Shown: positions 1 to 8,813 of the stretch, one piece after another | How positions within the stretch are numbered: position 1 is the first letter of the stretch | Layout: the number at the start of each line of letters is the position of its first letter | NCBI RefSeq assembly: GCF_013620795.1 | Contig: NZ_LGLW01000014.1 | Location: 1 to 58,203 of the forward strand | Origin: Pseudomonas sp. Q2-TVG4-2 | GTDB lineage: Bacteria; Pseudomonadota; Gammaproteobacteria; Pseudomonadales; Pseudomonadaceae | Direction of reading: 5' to 3' | Length of the DNA stretch: 58,203 nucleotides | Program-made: the position numbers and the translations under genes | The notes under the pieces: model-generated | The model's input: only the letters and a program-made list of their open reading frames with translations | Databases searched by the model: none | Told to the model about the DNA's origin: nothing

Positions 1-1
1 C

Positions 2-31
2 GTGCTGACCCGTCTGTTTGAAAGCGCTTGA
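2..31 (+). CDS. 3' end of an upstream gene (partial)
   Basis: One frame is open from the window edge to a TGA at 29-31 and encodes VLTRLFESA. It is followed by a GC-rich hairpin and then the transporter operon, so it is plausibly the tail of the preceding gene on the same strand. Nine residues cannot identify a family. By analogy with known sulfolactate clusters it could belong to a sulfo-lyase subunit or to the regulator of the operon, but this is only a guess. Confidence 0.25.
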   Translation: MLTRLFESA

Positions 32-41
32 CCCTAAATCT

Positions 42-56
42 GCCCGCCTTGCGGGC
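42..56 (+). terminator. GC hairpin between the upstream gene and the transporter operon
   Basis: GCCCGC at 42-47 and GCGGGC at 51-56 form a perfect 6-bp stem with a 3-base loop. There is no run of T after it, so it would be a weak or Rho-assisted terminator. A second imperfect inverted repeat (CCCTGG and CCAGGG) lies at 63-82. Confidence 0.35.
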
Positions 57-159
57 GGTGTTCCCTGGCTATTGACCAGGGGCGAAAAAACGTAACCGCA
101 TCAGAAAACAGCTGGCCCACGAAGGGCCTGTCTCGAATACAAAAATAACGGAGACGATT

Positions 160-1140
160 ATGCGCCGGTTCTCATCTGCAAAAAAAATGTGCTGTGGCTC
201 ATTCCTCAGCGCGGTCCTTGGCTTTTCCCTATTCAGCAGCTCGGCCAGCGCAGCCGAGGATTTCCCCAAGCGAAACGTGCAGTACATTATTCCCTTTGTA
301 CCGGGTGGCGAGTCCGACATCAGTGCGCGCCTGCAGCAAAAATACTTCGAAGAACTCACCGGCGAGCAACTGGTGATCCAGTACATGGCCGGCGGTGGCG
401 GAGCGGTTGGTTGGTCGCAACTCAACAGTATGAAGCCCGATGGTCACACGATTATGGGAACCAACCTGCCGCAGTTGATTCTCAAGCCGCTCGACAAGGC
501 TGCCGGCTTCAAGACGGCAGACATAAAGGACTTCTATTACTTCCACTATTCACCAGACGCATTAGTGGTAAATAACGACAGCCCATTCAAGACCCTCGAC
601 GATTTCGTTGCGGCCGCTAAGAAGATGCCAGGCGGAGTGACGCTTTCCGGCAGCGGAACGCAGGGCGCCAATGATGTCGCCAAGACCACCTTCGACAAGC
701 TGGCCGGCATTGTCACAACCTATATTCCCTTTAAAGGCACCGGTGAGGCGGTTACCGCAGTGCTCGGCAACCAAGTGAGTGCATCTTGGGGCTACACCAC
801 CGTGGCAGCCAACCATCGTGAAAAACTGCGCATGCTGGCCGTTGCCTCGGAAGAGCGCCATCCAATGTTCCCGGACGTGCCGACCTTCAAGGAGCTTGGC
901 TATGACATGTTGGGTGGCGCGTACCGGGGGATGGCGGTACCCAAGGATACACCCACCGAGACCACAGAGAAGCTCAGTGGGATCTTCGGCAAGATCAACC
1001 AGAACCCTGAATTCCGCAAACAGATGGAGGAGTTGGGGTTCGTTCTGATCGATGTGCCGCTGCCTCAGATCCCCGCTTTCCTGGCCAAGCAGACGACGGC
1101 CTATACGAATTCAGCCCGCGCGATGGGCATGCTCAAATAG
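160..1140 (+). CDS. tctC: Tripartite tricarboxylate transporter, periplasmic substrate-binding protein (TctC/SlcH type)
   Basis: A 326-residue protein with an export signal (basic MRRFSSAKK, hydrophobic stretch, Ala-rich cleavage site near residue 32) and the Bug/TctC fold sequence, including the early IIPFVPGGESDISAR segment that shapes the ligand pocket. The family length is about 320-330. It would capture a carboxylate in the periplasm and deliver it to the TctA/TctB channel encoded immediately downstream (31 bases to the next start). In this context the ligand is probably sulfolactate or a related hydroxyacid, inferred from the two dehydrogenases in the same operon. Many Bug proteins are orphans; this one has its full transporter. 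Confidence 0.9.
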   Translation: MRRFSSAKKMCCGSFLSAVLGFSLFSSSASAAEDFPKRNVQYIIPFVPGGESDISARLQQKYFEELTGEQLVIQYMAGGGGAVGWSQLNSMKPDGHTIMGTNLPQLILKPLDKAAGFKTADIKDFYYFHYSPDALVVNNDSPFKTLDDFVAAAKKMPGGVTLSGSGTQGANDVAKTTFDKLAGIVTTYIPFKGTGEAVTAVLGNQVSASWGYTTVAANHREKLRMLAVASEERHPMFPDVPTFKELGYDMLGGAYRGMAVPKDTPTETTEKLSGIFGKINQNPEFRKQMEELGFVLIDVPLPQIPAFLAKQTTAYTNSARAMGMLK

Positions 1141-1171
1141 TCCATCCACGCACGATACCGCGAGGTGTGTC

Positions 1172-2677
1172 ATGGAAATTCTCACGCTCATGGCCGGGGC
1201 ATTATCTCCGTTCAACCTATTGCTGGCGGTACTAGGGGTTACGGCAGGCATCGCGATCGGCGCCTTGCCGGGCCTCTCTGCAACCATGGCCGTCGCGGTG
1301 CTGGTGCCGATCACCTTCGGCATGTCGCCTGAAGCCGCGTTGATTATGCTGGGTGCCATCTACACCGGTGCTATTTACGGAGGCTCCTATTCCGCAATCC
1401 TGATCAACACGCCCGGGACACCGGCTGCGATTGCCACTACCTTCGACGGTTACCCGATGGCGCGCAGCGGCAACGGCGACCTGGCGATAACGCTGTCGAC
1501 GCTGTCGTCAACCATGGGTGGAATGTTCGGCATCCTCGCGCTGGTGACGCTGGGCCCGCTGCTTGCGCAGATTGCCCTGAAGTTCGGGCCGGTGGAGTAT
1601 TTTTGGCTGGCGATTTTCGGCCTGACTGTTATCTCGGCGCTGTCCGACGGCTCGATGCTGAAGAGCTTCATTGGTGCGGCAATCGGCTTACTGCTCTCCA
1701 CGGTGGGCCTTGCTGTGGTCGGCGGTGACATTCGCTATACCTTCGGTTCGCAGTTTCTGCTGGGCGGGGTGGAGCAGATTTCCGCGCTGATAGGCTTGTA
1801 TTGCATTCCGGTGCTGATTGACTTGGTTTCTAAGCCGGGTGCTCATCTCGACCCGCCGGAACAGGGACGCGGTCTGCGTCTTGCTGAAGGTCTGGCATTG
1901 GTCTGGCGCGGCAAGTTCAATGCAATGCGCAGCAGCATCATTGGCACCATCGTTGCCATTCTCCCGGGCGCAGGCGGTTCCATAGCCAGCTTGGTTTCGT
2001 ACTCCGAAGCTCGCCGCGTTTCGAAAAATCCTCAGTCGTTCGGCAAGGGCGCGCCTGAAGGCGTGATCGCTACCGAGTCGTCTAATAACGCGACGGTAGG
2101 GGGGGGGTTCATTCCCACGCTTGTGCTCGGTATTCCAGGAACGCCGCCGGATGCAGTGATCCTCGGTGCGCTGCTAGTGCAGGGCTTCCGTACCGGACCG
2201 GAAATGTTTGGCGCGCAGGCGGGCGTCACTTACACCTTCATCGGCGGACTGGCGATTGCAACGCTATTAATGCTGCCAATCGGTCTGCTGATCGGTCGCT
2301 ATGCATTCAAGTCAATCGTTGCGATCCCTAAGGCGCTACTGGTACCGGCGATCGCCTTTATGACAATCATCGGGACCTACGCGATCCGTAACAATCCCTT
2401 CGACGTCGTGCTGATGGTACTGCTCGGTGCGTTTGGCTGGTTGCTCTGCCGGTTTGGCATCAAGCCTTCGCCGATCGTGTTGGGCATTATCCTCGGTCCG
2501 ATCGCGGAACAGGGGTTTGTTCAGGGCTACCTGATGGGTAATGCGACTGGCTCACTGGGAGCTGTGTTCTTTGGTCGCCCGATCTCGATCGGCATCATCG
2601 TGCTGATTCTCGCGGCCACGCTCCTCCCGCTGTGGAATGCATGGCGTCGTCAGCAATCGAAGGAGGTTCTGTCATGA
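1172..2677 (+). CDS. tctA: Tripartite tricarboxylate transporter, large membrane subunit TctA
   Basis: The start at 1172 gives 501 residues, the usual TctA size; the open frame extends to 1052, but that would overlap tctC. The protein is almost entirely hydrophobic with about 10-12 membrane spans. The diagnostic N-terminal blocks are visible: GALPGLSATMA near residue 30 and a YTGAIYGGSYSAILINTPG region followed by DGYPMA, with a repeat-like LVLGIPGTPPDAVILGAL in the second half. It forms the permease of a TTT-family symporter with TctB and TctC. Its stop overlaps the tctB start by four bases (ATGA), so the two are translationally coupled. Confidence 0.93.
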   Translation: MEILTLMAGALSPFNLLLAVLGVTAGIAIGALPGLSATMAVAVLVPITFGMSPEAALIMLGAIYTGAIYGGSYSAILINTPGTPAAIATTFDGYPMARSGNGDLAITLSTLSSTMGGMFGILALVTLGPLLAQIALKFGPVEYFWLAIFGLTVISALSDGSMLKSFIGAAIGLLLSTVGLAVVGGDIRYTFGSQFLLGGVEQISALIGLYCIPVLIDLVSKPGAHLDPPEQGRGLRLAEGLALVWRGKFNAMRSSIIGTIVAILPGAGGSIASLVSYSEARRVSKNPQSFGKGAPEGVIATESSNNATVGGGFIPTLVLGIPGTPPDAVILGALLVQGFRTGPEMFGAQAGVTYTFIGGLAIATLLMLPIGLLIGRYAFKSIVAIPKALLVPAIAFMTIIGTYAIRNNPFDVVLMVLLGAFGWLLCRFGIKPSPIVLGIILGPIAEQGFVQGYLMGNATGSLGAVFFGRPISIGIIVLILAATLLPLWNAWRRQQSKEVLS

Positions 2678-3156
2678 GCGCGCCAAACCTTGCGACCAGC
2701 CGCGATACCACCGCTTCTGACCGTATTCTCGCGACCATCATGGCCGTTGTGGCGGTTGGCGCGATCGTATTTAGCCGTGATATCTCGGCCATGGCCAGCG
2801 TGTTCCCACGGACCATTGCAGCGCTGCTGTTGCTGCTCAGCCTGATACTGCTGGTGAAGGCTTTCACCGTCCGCTCGCACGATGCGAGGCCTGAAGGTGG
2901 CAGTGTCGGTCGCCGTCTGGCCTTGGTGGGCATCATCCTAGCTTGGGCGTTCGCGTTGAACTCGCTTGGCTTCCTGGCCTCCAGCCTGCTCGGCACGATC
3001 GCTCTGACCGTGGTAGCGCACTTTCATGAATGGAATACCAAGCGCGCCCTCATCTATGGGCTCGCGATTCTGGCCATTATTGGTTTCTTTTACGGCCTAT
3101 TCGCCCTTTTGCTCGATGTGCCGCTGCCTGATGGCGTGCTCTGGCGAAACCTTTAA
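2674..3156 (+). CDS. tctB: Tripartite tricarboxylate transporter, small membrane subunit TctB
   Basis: A 160-residue membrane protein with four predicted spans (about residues 20-37, 45-62, 80-100 and 118-150), as is usual for TctB. The chosen ATG has an excellent AAGGAGGT at 2659-2667 and overlaps the tctA stop. TctB assists the large subunit; its biochemical role in the family is poorly defined. Gene order C-A-B is followed directly by two catabolic dehydrogenases, 13 bases downstream. Confidence 0.85.
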   Translation: MSAPNLATSRDTTASDRILATIMAVVAVGAIVFSRDISAMASVFPRTIAALLLLLSLILLVKAFTVRSHDARPEGGSVGRRLALVGIILAWAFALNSLGFLASSLLGTIALTVVAHFHEWNTKRALIYGLAILAIIGFFYGLFALLLDVPLPDGVLWRNL

Positions 3157-3169
3157 AGTGGAGGTTCAA

Positions 3170-4099
3170 ATGTACGATGTGATCATTACCGAGTTCATGG
3201 ACAAGCCTGCGGCGGACGAACTTGGTCGGCGCTATAACGTGCTATTTGACCCTGCGCTGGTCGATGATCGGCAGCGGTTGCTTTCCCTCGGGGCTGGCGT
3301 CAAGGCAATCATTGTTCGCAACCGCACCCAAGTGGACCGGGCGCTGCTCGAATGTTTTCCGACCTTGCAGGCGATCGGCCGCTTAGGCGTCGGGCTCGAT
3401 AACATCGATGTCGCGGCTTGTCGCGAAGCGGGCATTGCGGTACTACCAGCGCAGGGCGGAAATACCGTTGCGGTTGCCGAATATGTGATTGCTGGCATTC
3501 TCATGCTGCGCCGCAAGGCCTACCAGGGCACAGCGTTGGTGCTCGCCGGGCAATGGCCGCGTCAGGCGATGATGGGCCACGAAATGTCAGGTTCTGTCTT
3601 GGGGTTGGTTGGTCTCGGCGCGATTGCCCGCGAGGTGGCGCAACGGGCGCGCCAGTTGGGCATGCAAGTGATGGCCTTTGACCCCTTTGTAGAAACTGGC
3701 GACGCGATATGGGCAGACGTCAAACGTCTGGAGAGCCTTGAGGCGCTGCTTAGCGCAGCGGACGCAGTGAGCCTGCATGTCCCGCTTAACAACGAGACCC
3801 GTAACCTGCTGGATGCCAGCCGCCTCGCAGCGATGCGCGCCGATAGCGTACTGATCAACACTGCGCGCGGCGGTATCGTCGACGAAGCGGCGCTAGCTGC
3901 CGCTCTGCGTGATGGCGCGTTGGCGGGCGCTATGCTCGACGTCTTCGCTGAGGAACCACTAGCAGCCGGTTCGCCGTTGGAGGGGGCACCGAATCTGTTA
4001 TTGACGCCACATATCGCCGGGGTCACTCAGGAATCGAACACGCGTATCAGCTGGATCACCATCGACAATGTCCGTCGGGCACTGGAGGCGAATGCATGA
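3170..4099 (+). CDS. slcC: D-2-hydroxyacid dehydrogenase family, probable (S)-sulfolactate dehydrogenase
   Basis: The start at 3170 has AGTGGAGGT just upstream and gives 309 residues; the frame is open further back but overlaps tctB. It has the NAD-binding GLVGLGAIARE loop in the middle, the RGGIVDE catalytic arginine, the EEP glutamate and PHIAG histidine of the PGDH/2-hydroxyacid family. The opening (DVIITEFMD), RNRTQVDR and the closing ISWITIDNVRRAL closely match what I remember of SlcC from Chromohalobacter salexigens, which oxidises (S)-sulfolactate to sulfopyruvate. A neighbouring ComC-like gene, as in the SlcC/ComC racemising pair, supports this. A generic phosphoglycerate dehydrogenase paralogue is the alternative. 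Confidence 0.72.
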   Translation: MYDVIITEFMDKPAADELGRRYNVLFDPALVDDRQRLLSLGAGVKAIIVRNRTQVDRALLECFPTLQAIGRLGVGLDNIDVAACREAGIAVLPAQGGNTVAVAEYVIAGILMLRRKAYQGTALVLAGQWPRQAMMGHEMSGSVLGLVGLGAIAREVAQRARQLGMQVMAFDPFVETGDAIWADVKRLESLEALLSAADAVSLHVPLNNETRNLLDASRLAAMRADSVLINTARGGIVDEAALAAALRDGALAGAMLDVFAEEPLAAGSPLEGAPNLLLTPHIAGVTQESNTRISWITIDNVRRALEANA

Positions 4100-5088
4100 A
4101 CCAGACTATTGGAGTAGATCAGGCTGTTTCGCTCGCATTTGAGGCGTTACGTTCGGTCGGCATGCCCGAAAAGGAAGCTCGCATTACTGCTGACGCGCTC
4201 GTGATGGCCGAGCGCGACGAATTGTCCTCACATGGGTTATCACGGCTGCCGTTCTATCTTGAACAGGCGAAAACCGGCAAGGTAAATGCGCGCGCATGCG
4301 CGCAGGTCGATGTTCGCGGGGCGGTGGTACGTGTCGACGCTCGTTTCGGGCTGGCCTTTGCGGCAGTAGCAGCGGGGCTCGAGCAAGCGATTCCGCTGGC
4401 CAAGCAGCACGGCATTGTGGCCCTCGGTATCGGTCATTCCCACCATTTCGGGGTGGCCGGCTACCATGTCGAGCAGGCGGCGCGTGAAGGTCTGCTGGCG
4501 TTGGCTTTTAGTAACGCACCTTCGGCTATGGCTCCTTGGGGCGGGCACACGCCGCTGTTCGGCACCAATCCTATAGCATTCGCCTCACCACGCACCGATG
4601 AAGATCCGATGGTGATTGACCTGTCATTATCGAAAGTCGCGCGTGGAAAGGTAATGATCGCAAAAAAAGCCGGGCAACCAATTCCGGATGGCTGGGCCAT
4701 CGATACTGAAGGGCGTCCGACCACTGACCCTGACGCAGCCTTGGCGGGCAGCATGATTCCTGCAGGCGATGCAAAGGGTGCGGCGCTAGCGATGATGATC
4801 GAACTACTGACTGCCGGACTGACCGGCAGCCATTTCGGTTTCCAGGCCAGTTCGTTCTTCGATGCGCAGGGTGAGGCGCCAAATGTGGCGCACCTAATGA
4901 TACTTATCGACGCTGAATTTTTCGGTCCCGGCTATGTGAGACATGCGGAGCAGTTGTTTCAGGCAATGCTTGCTCAAGACGGCGTGCGATTGCCTGGCCA
5001 GCGTCGCTATGCAGCGCGTGCCAGGCATCGCAGCGAGATTAGCGTTCCAGCCGCATTGGTAAACGAGTTGAAAGACTACATCGCTTAA
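4096..5088 (+). CDS. comC: Malate/L-lactate (Ldh2) family dehydrogenase, probable (R)-sulfolactate dehydrogenase
   Basis: A 330-residue NAD(P)-dependent oxidoreductase of the MDH2/LDH2 fold. Visible blocks are LSSHGLSRLPFY near residue 40, GIGHSHHFGVAGYHVE around residue 115 with the catalytic-region histidines, and FGTNPIAFASP around residue 155. It begins inside the slcC stop (ATGA), so the two are coupled. In Chromohalobacter, ComC and SlcC together interconvert the sulfolactate enantiomers through sulfopyruvate so that a stereospecific sulfo-lyase can act. No sulfo-lyase (SuyAB) is present in the window; if this assignment is right it should lie upstream or elsewhere. Confidence 0.68.
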   Translation: MNQTIGVDQAVSLAFEALRSVGMPEKEARITADALVMAERDELSSHGLSRLPFYLEQAKTGKVNARACAQVDVRGAVVRVDARFGLAFAAVAAGLEQAIPLAKQHGIVALGIGHSHHFGVAGYHVEQAAREGLLALAFSNAPSAMAPWGGHTPLFGTNPIAFASPRTDEDPMVIDLSLSKVARGKVMIAKKAGQPIPDGWAIDTEGRPTTDPDAALAGSMIPAGDAKGAALAMMIELLTAGLTGSHFGFQASSFFDAQGEAPNVAHLMILIDAEFFGPGYVRHAEQLFQAMLAQDGVRLPGQRRYAARARHRSEISVPAALVNELKDYIA

Positions 5089-5132
5089 TTGCCGGGTTGC
5101 TCCAAGGTGCTTTCACTTATATGGAGAGCCGT

Positions 5133-5582
5133 ATGCCTTACCGAAACATAGTAGTCGCGATAGACCTGAACGAGGAATGCAGCCAGATCCTGGCGCGCGC
5201 TCGGGACTTGGCTATCGCCAATGGTGCGAAGATCGTACCGATTCACGTTGTTGAACTGATAGAGATGGCATTCGGTGGTGAGGCAGCGCTGGACCTGCCT
5301 AAGTTCAAACTGGAGCTGTTTGAACAGGCGCAGCAATACCTGGAATCCTTCGCGGCGGAATGCCCGGGCCTGCCCACAGAGCCACCACGGCTAGCTTACG
5401 GCGACGCGCGGGATGAGATTCATCGTGCTGCACGCGAGCTGCATGCTGACCTGATCATGGTGGGCAGCCATGGTCGGCACGGCATGGCCTTGCTGTTCGG
5501 CTCTACCGCCAACGGGATGTTGCATTCTGCTCCATGCGACGTGCTCGCCGTACGCCTAGGAAAGCGGGCCACTAAAGACTAA
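5133..5582 (+). CDS. Universal stress protein, UspA family
   Basis: The start at 5133 gives 149 residues with a GGAGAG ribosome-binding site ten bases upstream; earlier in-frame codons are less likely. It opens with YRNIVVAIDLNEECSQIL and ends with the ATP-binding signature GSHGRHGMALLFGSTANGML, so it is the ATP-binding kind of single-domain Usp. It lies 44 bases after comC on the same strand and probably closes the operon. Usp proteins are often carried by TTT transporter operons; its specific role here is unknown. Confidence 0.85.
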   Translation: MPYRNIVVAIDLNEECSQILARARDLAIANGAKIVPIHVVELIEMAFGGEAALDLPKFKLELFEQAQQYLESFAAECPGLPTEPPRLAYGDARDEIHRAARELHADLIMVGSHGRHGMALLFGSTANGMLHSAPCDVLAVRLGKRATKD

Positions 5583-6034
5583 AAGGTGAGTCAGTCCGCT
5601 CCATTGCTCCTCGCCCAAAGTCCCCAAGAGGCCCTGGCAAGGGCAGGCTCTTCTTAGAATGGACGGAGTCTCTTAATCGTTTGTGACAATACCAGCTTTG
5701 ATAGGCGTGCATGTAATGCGACGACCGCCCATTTCCGAGACCCAACAAACGGTTACCCGAGCGGTATTTCTGCTTTGCGAGAAACCATTATCGAGAACAT
5801 CATGAAGGCCTGTCAGTAAAGGACGCGTTTCATCGAAGCGCAGTTACTTACCCAATTGACGCGCGCGTGAGCTATGCTTCTTCACCAATCTGAAACTCTT
5901 AATATCACCCGTTCCTTGAAACCTGCCTGTTGCAGACGTGCATTGCCGCCTGCGTCGTGGTGGATCAGGTCGGCGTCCTAGAAATACAAGCGCGATTTTA
6001 ACAAAGGGTAGAGCGCCTGAACGTAAGTGAAGCA
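5583..6034. other. Intergenic region without a recognisable gene
   Basis: About 450 bases with only short, uncoordinated open frames. I see no clear terminator, tRNA or repeat. It separates the catabolic operon from the signalling block. Confidence 0.5.
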
Positions 6035-6583
6035 ATGATCGATCAAAAACTGTTGGGATTAATTGCATCCAACCTCTGCACGCTCGCGAAGCAAGTTGAA
6101 GCTGCCTCTATTGACTCCACTTGCAGTCTTTCCGTGCCGCTCAATGAAATACGTGTCGGCTACTCCCACGCGAGCTTGGCTACGATGCAGCAATGGGCCG
6201 AGCGTTCTTCGACTGACGCCCAGTACATCTACCGCATCGACGCGTCGGAGCAGGTTTGCGCTCAGCTGCTCCATGCAGCATTTAGCGACGCAAAGGAAAA
6301 GCGGCTCGGCAACCGGGCCTATGCTCGGCTCCACCAAGCTTCGCGAGTTCTATATGTTGGCAGCTCGCGCTCTCTGATGACCCGACTGAAGCAGCATCTT
6401 GGCTTCGGACCTAGAGGGACATATGCAATGCAGGTCTCCCATTGGTTGCCACCGGTGGAGGGGGAGCTCCATATTCAGGCTTGGCGTTTTGCTAGCAATG
6501 TTTCCGGGGAGGTCATTCAGACAGTGGAGGATGGGCTGTGGGCTGCGAGCAGTCCAATGTTCGGACGCCAGGGAGCGCGATAG
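6035..6583 (+). CDS. GIY-YIG-like domain protein of unknown function
   Basis: A 182-residue soluble protein. The C-terminal half has VLYVGSSRSLMTRLKQHLG near residue 107, which fits the second strand and helix of the GIY-YIG fold (YVGSS, then R and H), and ends with an MFGRQGAR tail. The N-terminal 75 residues are not recognised. The first GIY tyrosine motif is not obvious, so nuclease activity is uncertain. It stands alone, between the usp gene and a rearranged sirtuin/GGDEF locus, with no partner methylase or transposase. Confidence 0.55.
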   Translation: MIDQKLLGLIASNLCTLAKQVEAASIDSTCSLSVPLNEIRVGYSHASLATMQQWAERSSTDAQYIYRIDASEQVCAQLLHAAFSDAKEKRLGNRAYARLHQASRVLYVGSSRSLMTRLKQHLGFGPRGTYAMQVSHWLPPVEGELHIQAWRFASNVSGEVIQTVEDGLWAASSPMFGRQGAR

Positions 6584-6626
6584 GGAGCGCCAGGTTCGTT
6601 TGAACGATGCATCGCCCACAGTACCC

Positions 6627-7067
6627 TTAGTTTGTAGGAGTGTGGGTCGGATTATCCAACTGAACGAAATGCTTGGCGGACCAGTTCCGGTAATACATTT
6701 CCCGCCAATCCTTACAGGTAAAACTCTCGCCGGTGTTAGATATTGACGGTCTCGGGTTGATATGAATGACCGTTGCGCCATGCTCAAGCGCGACGTGAGG
6801 AATGCGTGCCGCAGGCTGTACGACGCCCGAGGTGCCAATCGACAGGAGGCATCCACAATGGCGAGCCGCGTCGAATTCCGCTCGGATAGGCGCGTCGGGT
6901 AGCGACTCGCCGAACCAGACGACTCCGGGACGAATCTTGCCATTGCAGTGCCGACACCGGGGCGGTTCGATACGCAGTCCAACTTCATAGTTTTTTGAAT
7001 GTTCCGCAAGATCATGGCCCCGGCCGCAGGCGAAGCAGCGGGGCATTTGGATATTCCGATGTAACGT
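6627..7067 (-). pseudogene. Sir2 (CobB-type) NAD-dependent deacylase, C-terminal fragment
   Basis: The last 145 or so residues of this frame match the C-terminal half of sirtuins: LHRNIQMPRCFAC and PPRCRHC supply the two Cys pairs of the zinc site, then GVVWFGESLP, LLSIGTSGVVQPAA and INPRP follow in family order. The N-terminal NAD-binding half (the GAGISAESG region and catalytic histidine) is missing; instead the frame begins inside a GGDEF domain. It cannot be an active deacylase. The joint lies near 7060, where the text changes from a GGDEF helix to the sirtuin LHGN-like strand. Confidence 0.75.
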
Positions 7068-8374
7068 CTTTGCCGCGTCTGATCCTGTTTCTGGCAGCAG
7101 TATCAGGAACTCTTCTCCACCTATTCGATAAGCTGAATCAGTTCCTCGCAAACTCTCTTTTATCAGACGCGTATCAGGCGCAGCACCTGGTCACCCTCAT
7201 GATGCCCGTGAAGGTCGTTGATTTTCTTGAAGTGGTCCAGGTCGAGCAGAGCCATGCTCAGTGGGCGCGAGTAGCGCTCGCTCCGTTGCATCTCTAAAAC
7301 TAGATCCGTGTCGTATCGCCCGCGATTGTAGAGCCCCGTCAGTGAGTCCTGCTCACTGCGCTTGCGATAGCGTGCCCGACTCCGCTGCAATCGGAGCGTT
7401 GCCAGTTGACGACGACGCACCTCTCGCGCCGCCGTGCGATTAAGTATCACCATGCCAATCGCCAGTGCTGTAAGCAGGAGCAGGTAAAGTAGCCCGGTTG
7501 GAGCAAGCAGTGGCGTCAAGATATGTCGCGCCCAATGGTGTGCCGTGCTCAGCCTAACCAGTTGCCAACCAGGGAAATCGGCAAGCGGCTGACCTATTAC
7601 GCGATACTCTTCGTCGTACAGCTCCAGCCGTCGATTATCGGCGCCGTGTAGCGCCGCTACTGGCAGCTGGCGATTTTTCCAGCGCGCGCGGTTTGCTGCC
7701 AGTATGTTTCCCTCTGGGCTTACCACCATCATGATCGAATTGCGCAATGGATCCGAGGCTTGCGGCGCTGTCGCGAATGCCTCGAGCTGTGGCACTTCGA
7801 GGGGTGCTTTTACCACCAACACCCCAAGCGGTATCGGCGGCGTGGTCGCTCTGACAACCAGGACCCCCTGCGGCGAATTCGCGCCAGGTACAGGATGGCT
7901 GAAGTATGTGCCGACAACCTTTGACACCTTTCCCATTGCAATCTGCTGTGCAGGTTTACCGGCAATGGCTTGCTGGAAATAAGGCCGAAAGCTGAGATTC
8001 TGGCCCATAAAGCTGCGCTGCTCGCCGGCGTTACTTGACGCTACGGTCTCGCCCTCGGCATCGAGCAGATAGATAGTGGTTACGTTAAGTGTTTCACTCA
8101 GCGCGCGGAATTCTGAGATCAGTGCCTCTTGGGCCGCCGGTGTTGGCCTCTCAAGGTAAGCCGAGGCATCGGTTGCCACCACCAGGGCGGCAACGGCTCG
8201 GCGGCGGGAGGCGGACTGCTGCTCCACGTAATCGCTAAGGCGTAATAACTCCTCACGGGCCAGTGCATAATCGCTATTGACATGGGCGTGATAGCTGGCT
8301 CGGTAGTAGAGGAAAGCGCCCGCAATAATCGCCAGCACGGCCAAGCAATTAAGCAACAGGATAATGCGTCGCAT
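7062..8374 (-). pseudogene. Membrane-bound diguanylate cyclase, frameshifted and truncated in the GGDEF domain
   Basis: From 8374 the frame encodes a membrane span (residues 3-22), a periplasmic sensor region of about 240 residues resembling a Cache domain, a second span (LLYLLLLTALAIGMVIL), and DSLTGLYNRGRY, the start of a GGDEF domain. After GDQVLR the frame stops at 7163; a one-base deletion (within about 7165-7177) explains this, because the next frame continues with LRGTDSAYRIGGEEFLILLPE, including the GGEEF catalytic loop. Shortly after, the domain is cut and runs into the sirtuin fragment. It would have made cyclic di-GMP. An upstream in-frame start at 8437 also exists. Confidence 0.8.
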
Positions 8375-8813
8375 GGGTATGCAAATTCCCCAGAATAGGA
8401 GCGCGGCGAGAGACCTGGAACCTTTGCCCCATCCCACTGAGCATGACGGCGATGTGGTCGATATATCGGCTACGGTGGCAGGAGCTTTAATGCTGGCCTC
8501 TGATAAAACGGGGCTCTATTACAGCTTCATAAGCCCTTCGCGATTGAACAGCTCAATCCAGGCAGTACCCCTTTATCAGCTTGCGCTTCGGTCGATGGGG
8601 TGGCTCAATTGTCATGGTGGTGCTTGTCAGCGCCTGTAAAAAGATGTGGGGCCTATCATTCATGGCACGGTACCGCAGGTGCGGCCTGAGCCTGATGTTG
8701 CCAACAACAGCATGGACGGGGTGATGTTACCGCTTGCAATTGGGCAAGAGAGCAAGACTTGCTTTCTGTTGCGGGTCGTAAGCATGTAGCCATCACGATT
8801 ACGCTGGGGGTGC
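8375..8813. other. Intergenic region between divergent genes
   Basis: About 440 bases between the minus-strand diguanylate cyclase and the plus-strand hybrid kinase. It should hold both promoters, but I cannot identify confident -35/-10 pairs or operators, and no gene is supported. Confidence 0.45.

Noticed and set aside
63..82. Inverted repeat CCCTGG/CCAGGG upstream of tctC as an operator
   Set aside because: Short arms, close to a terminator-like hairpin, and no shared copy elsewhere in the window.
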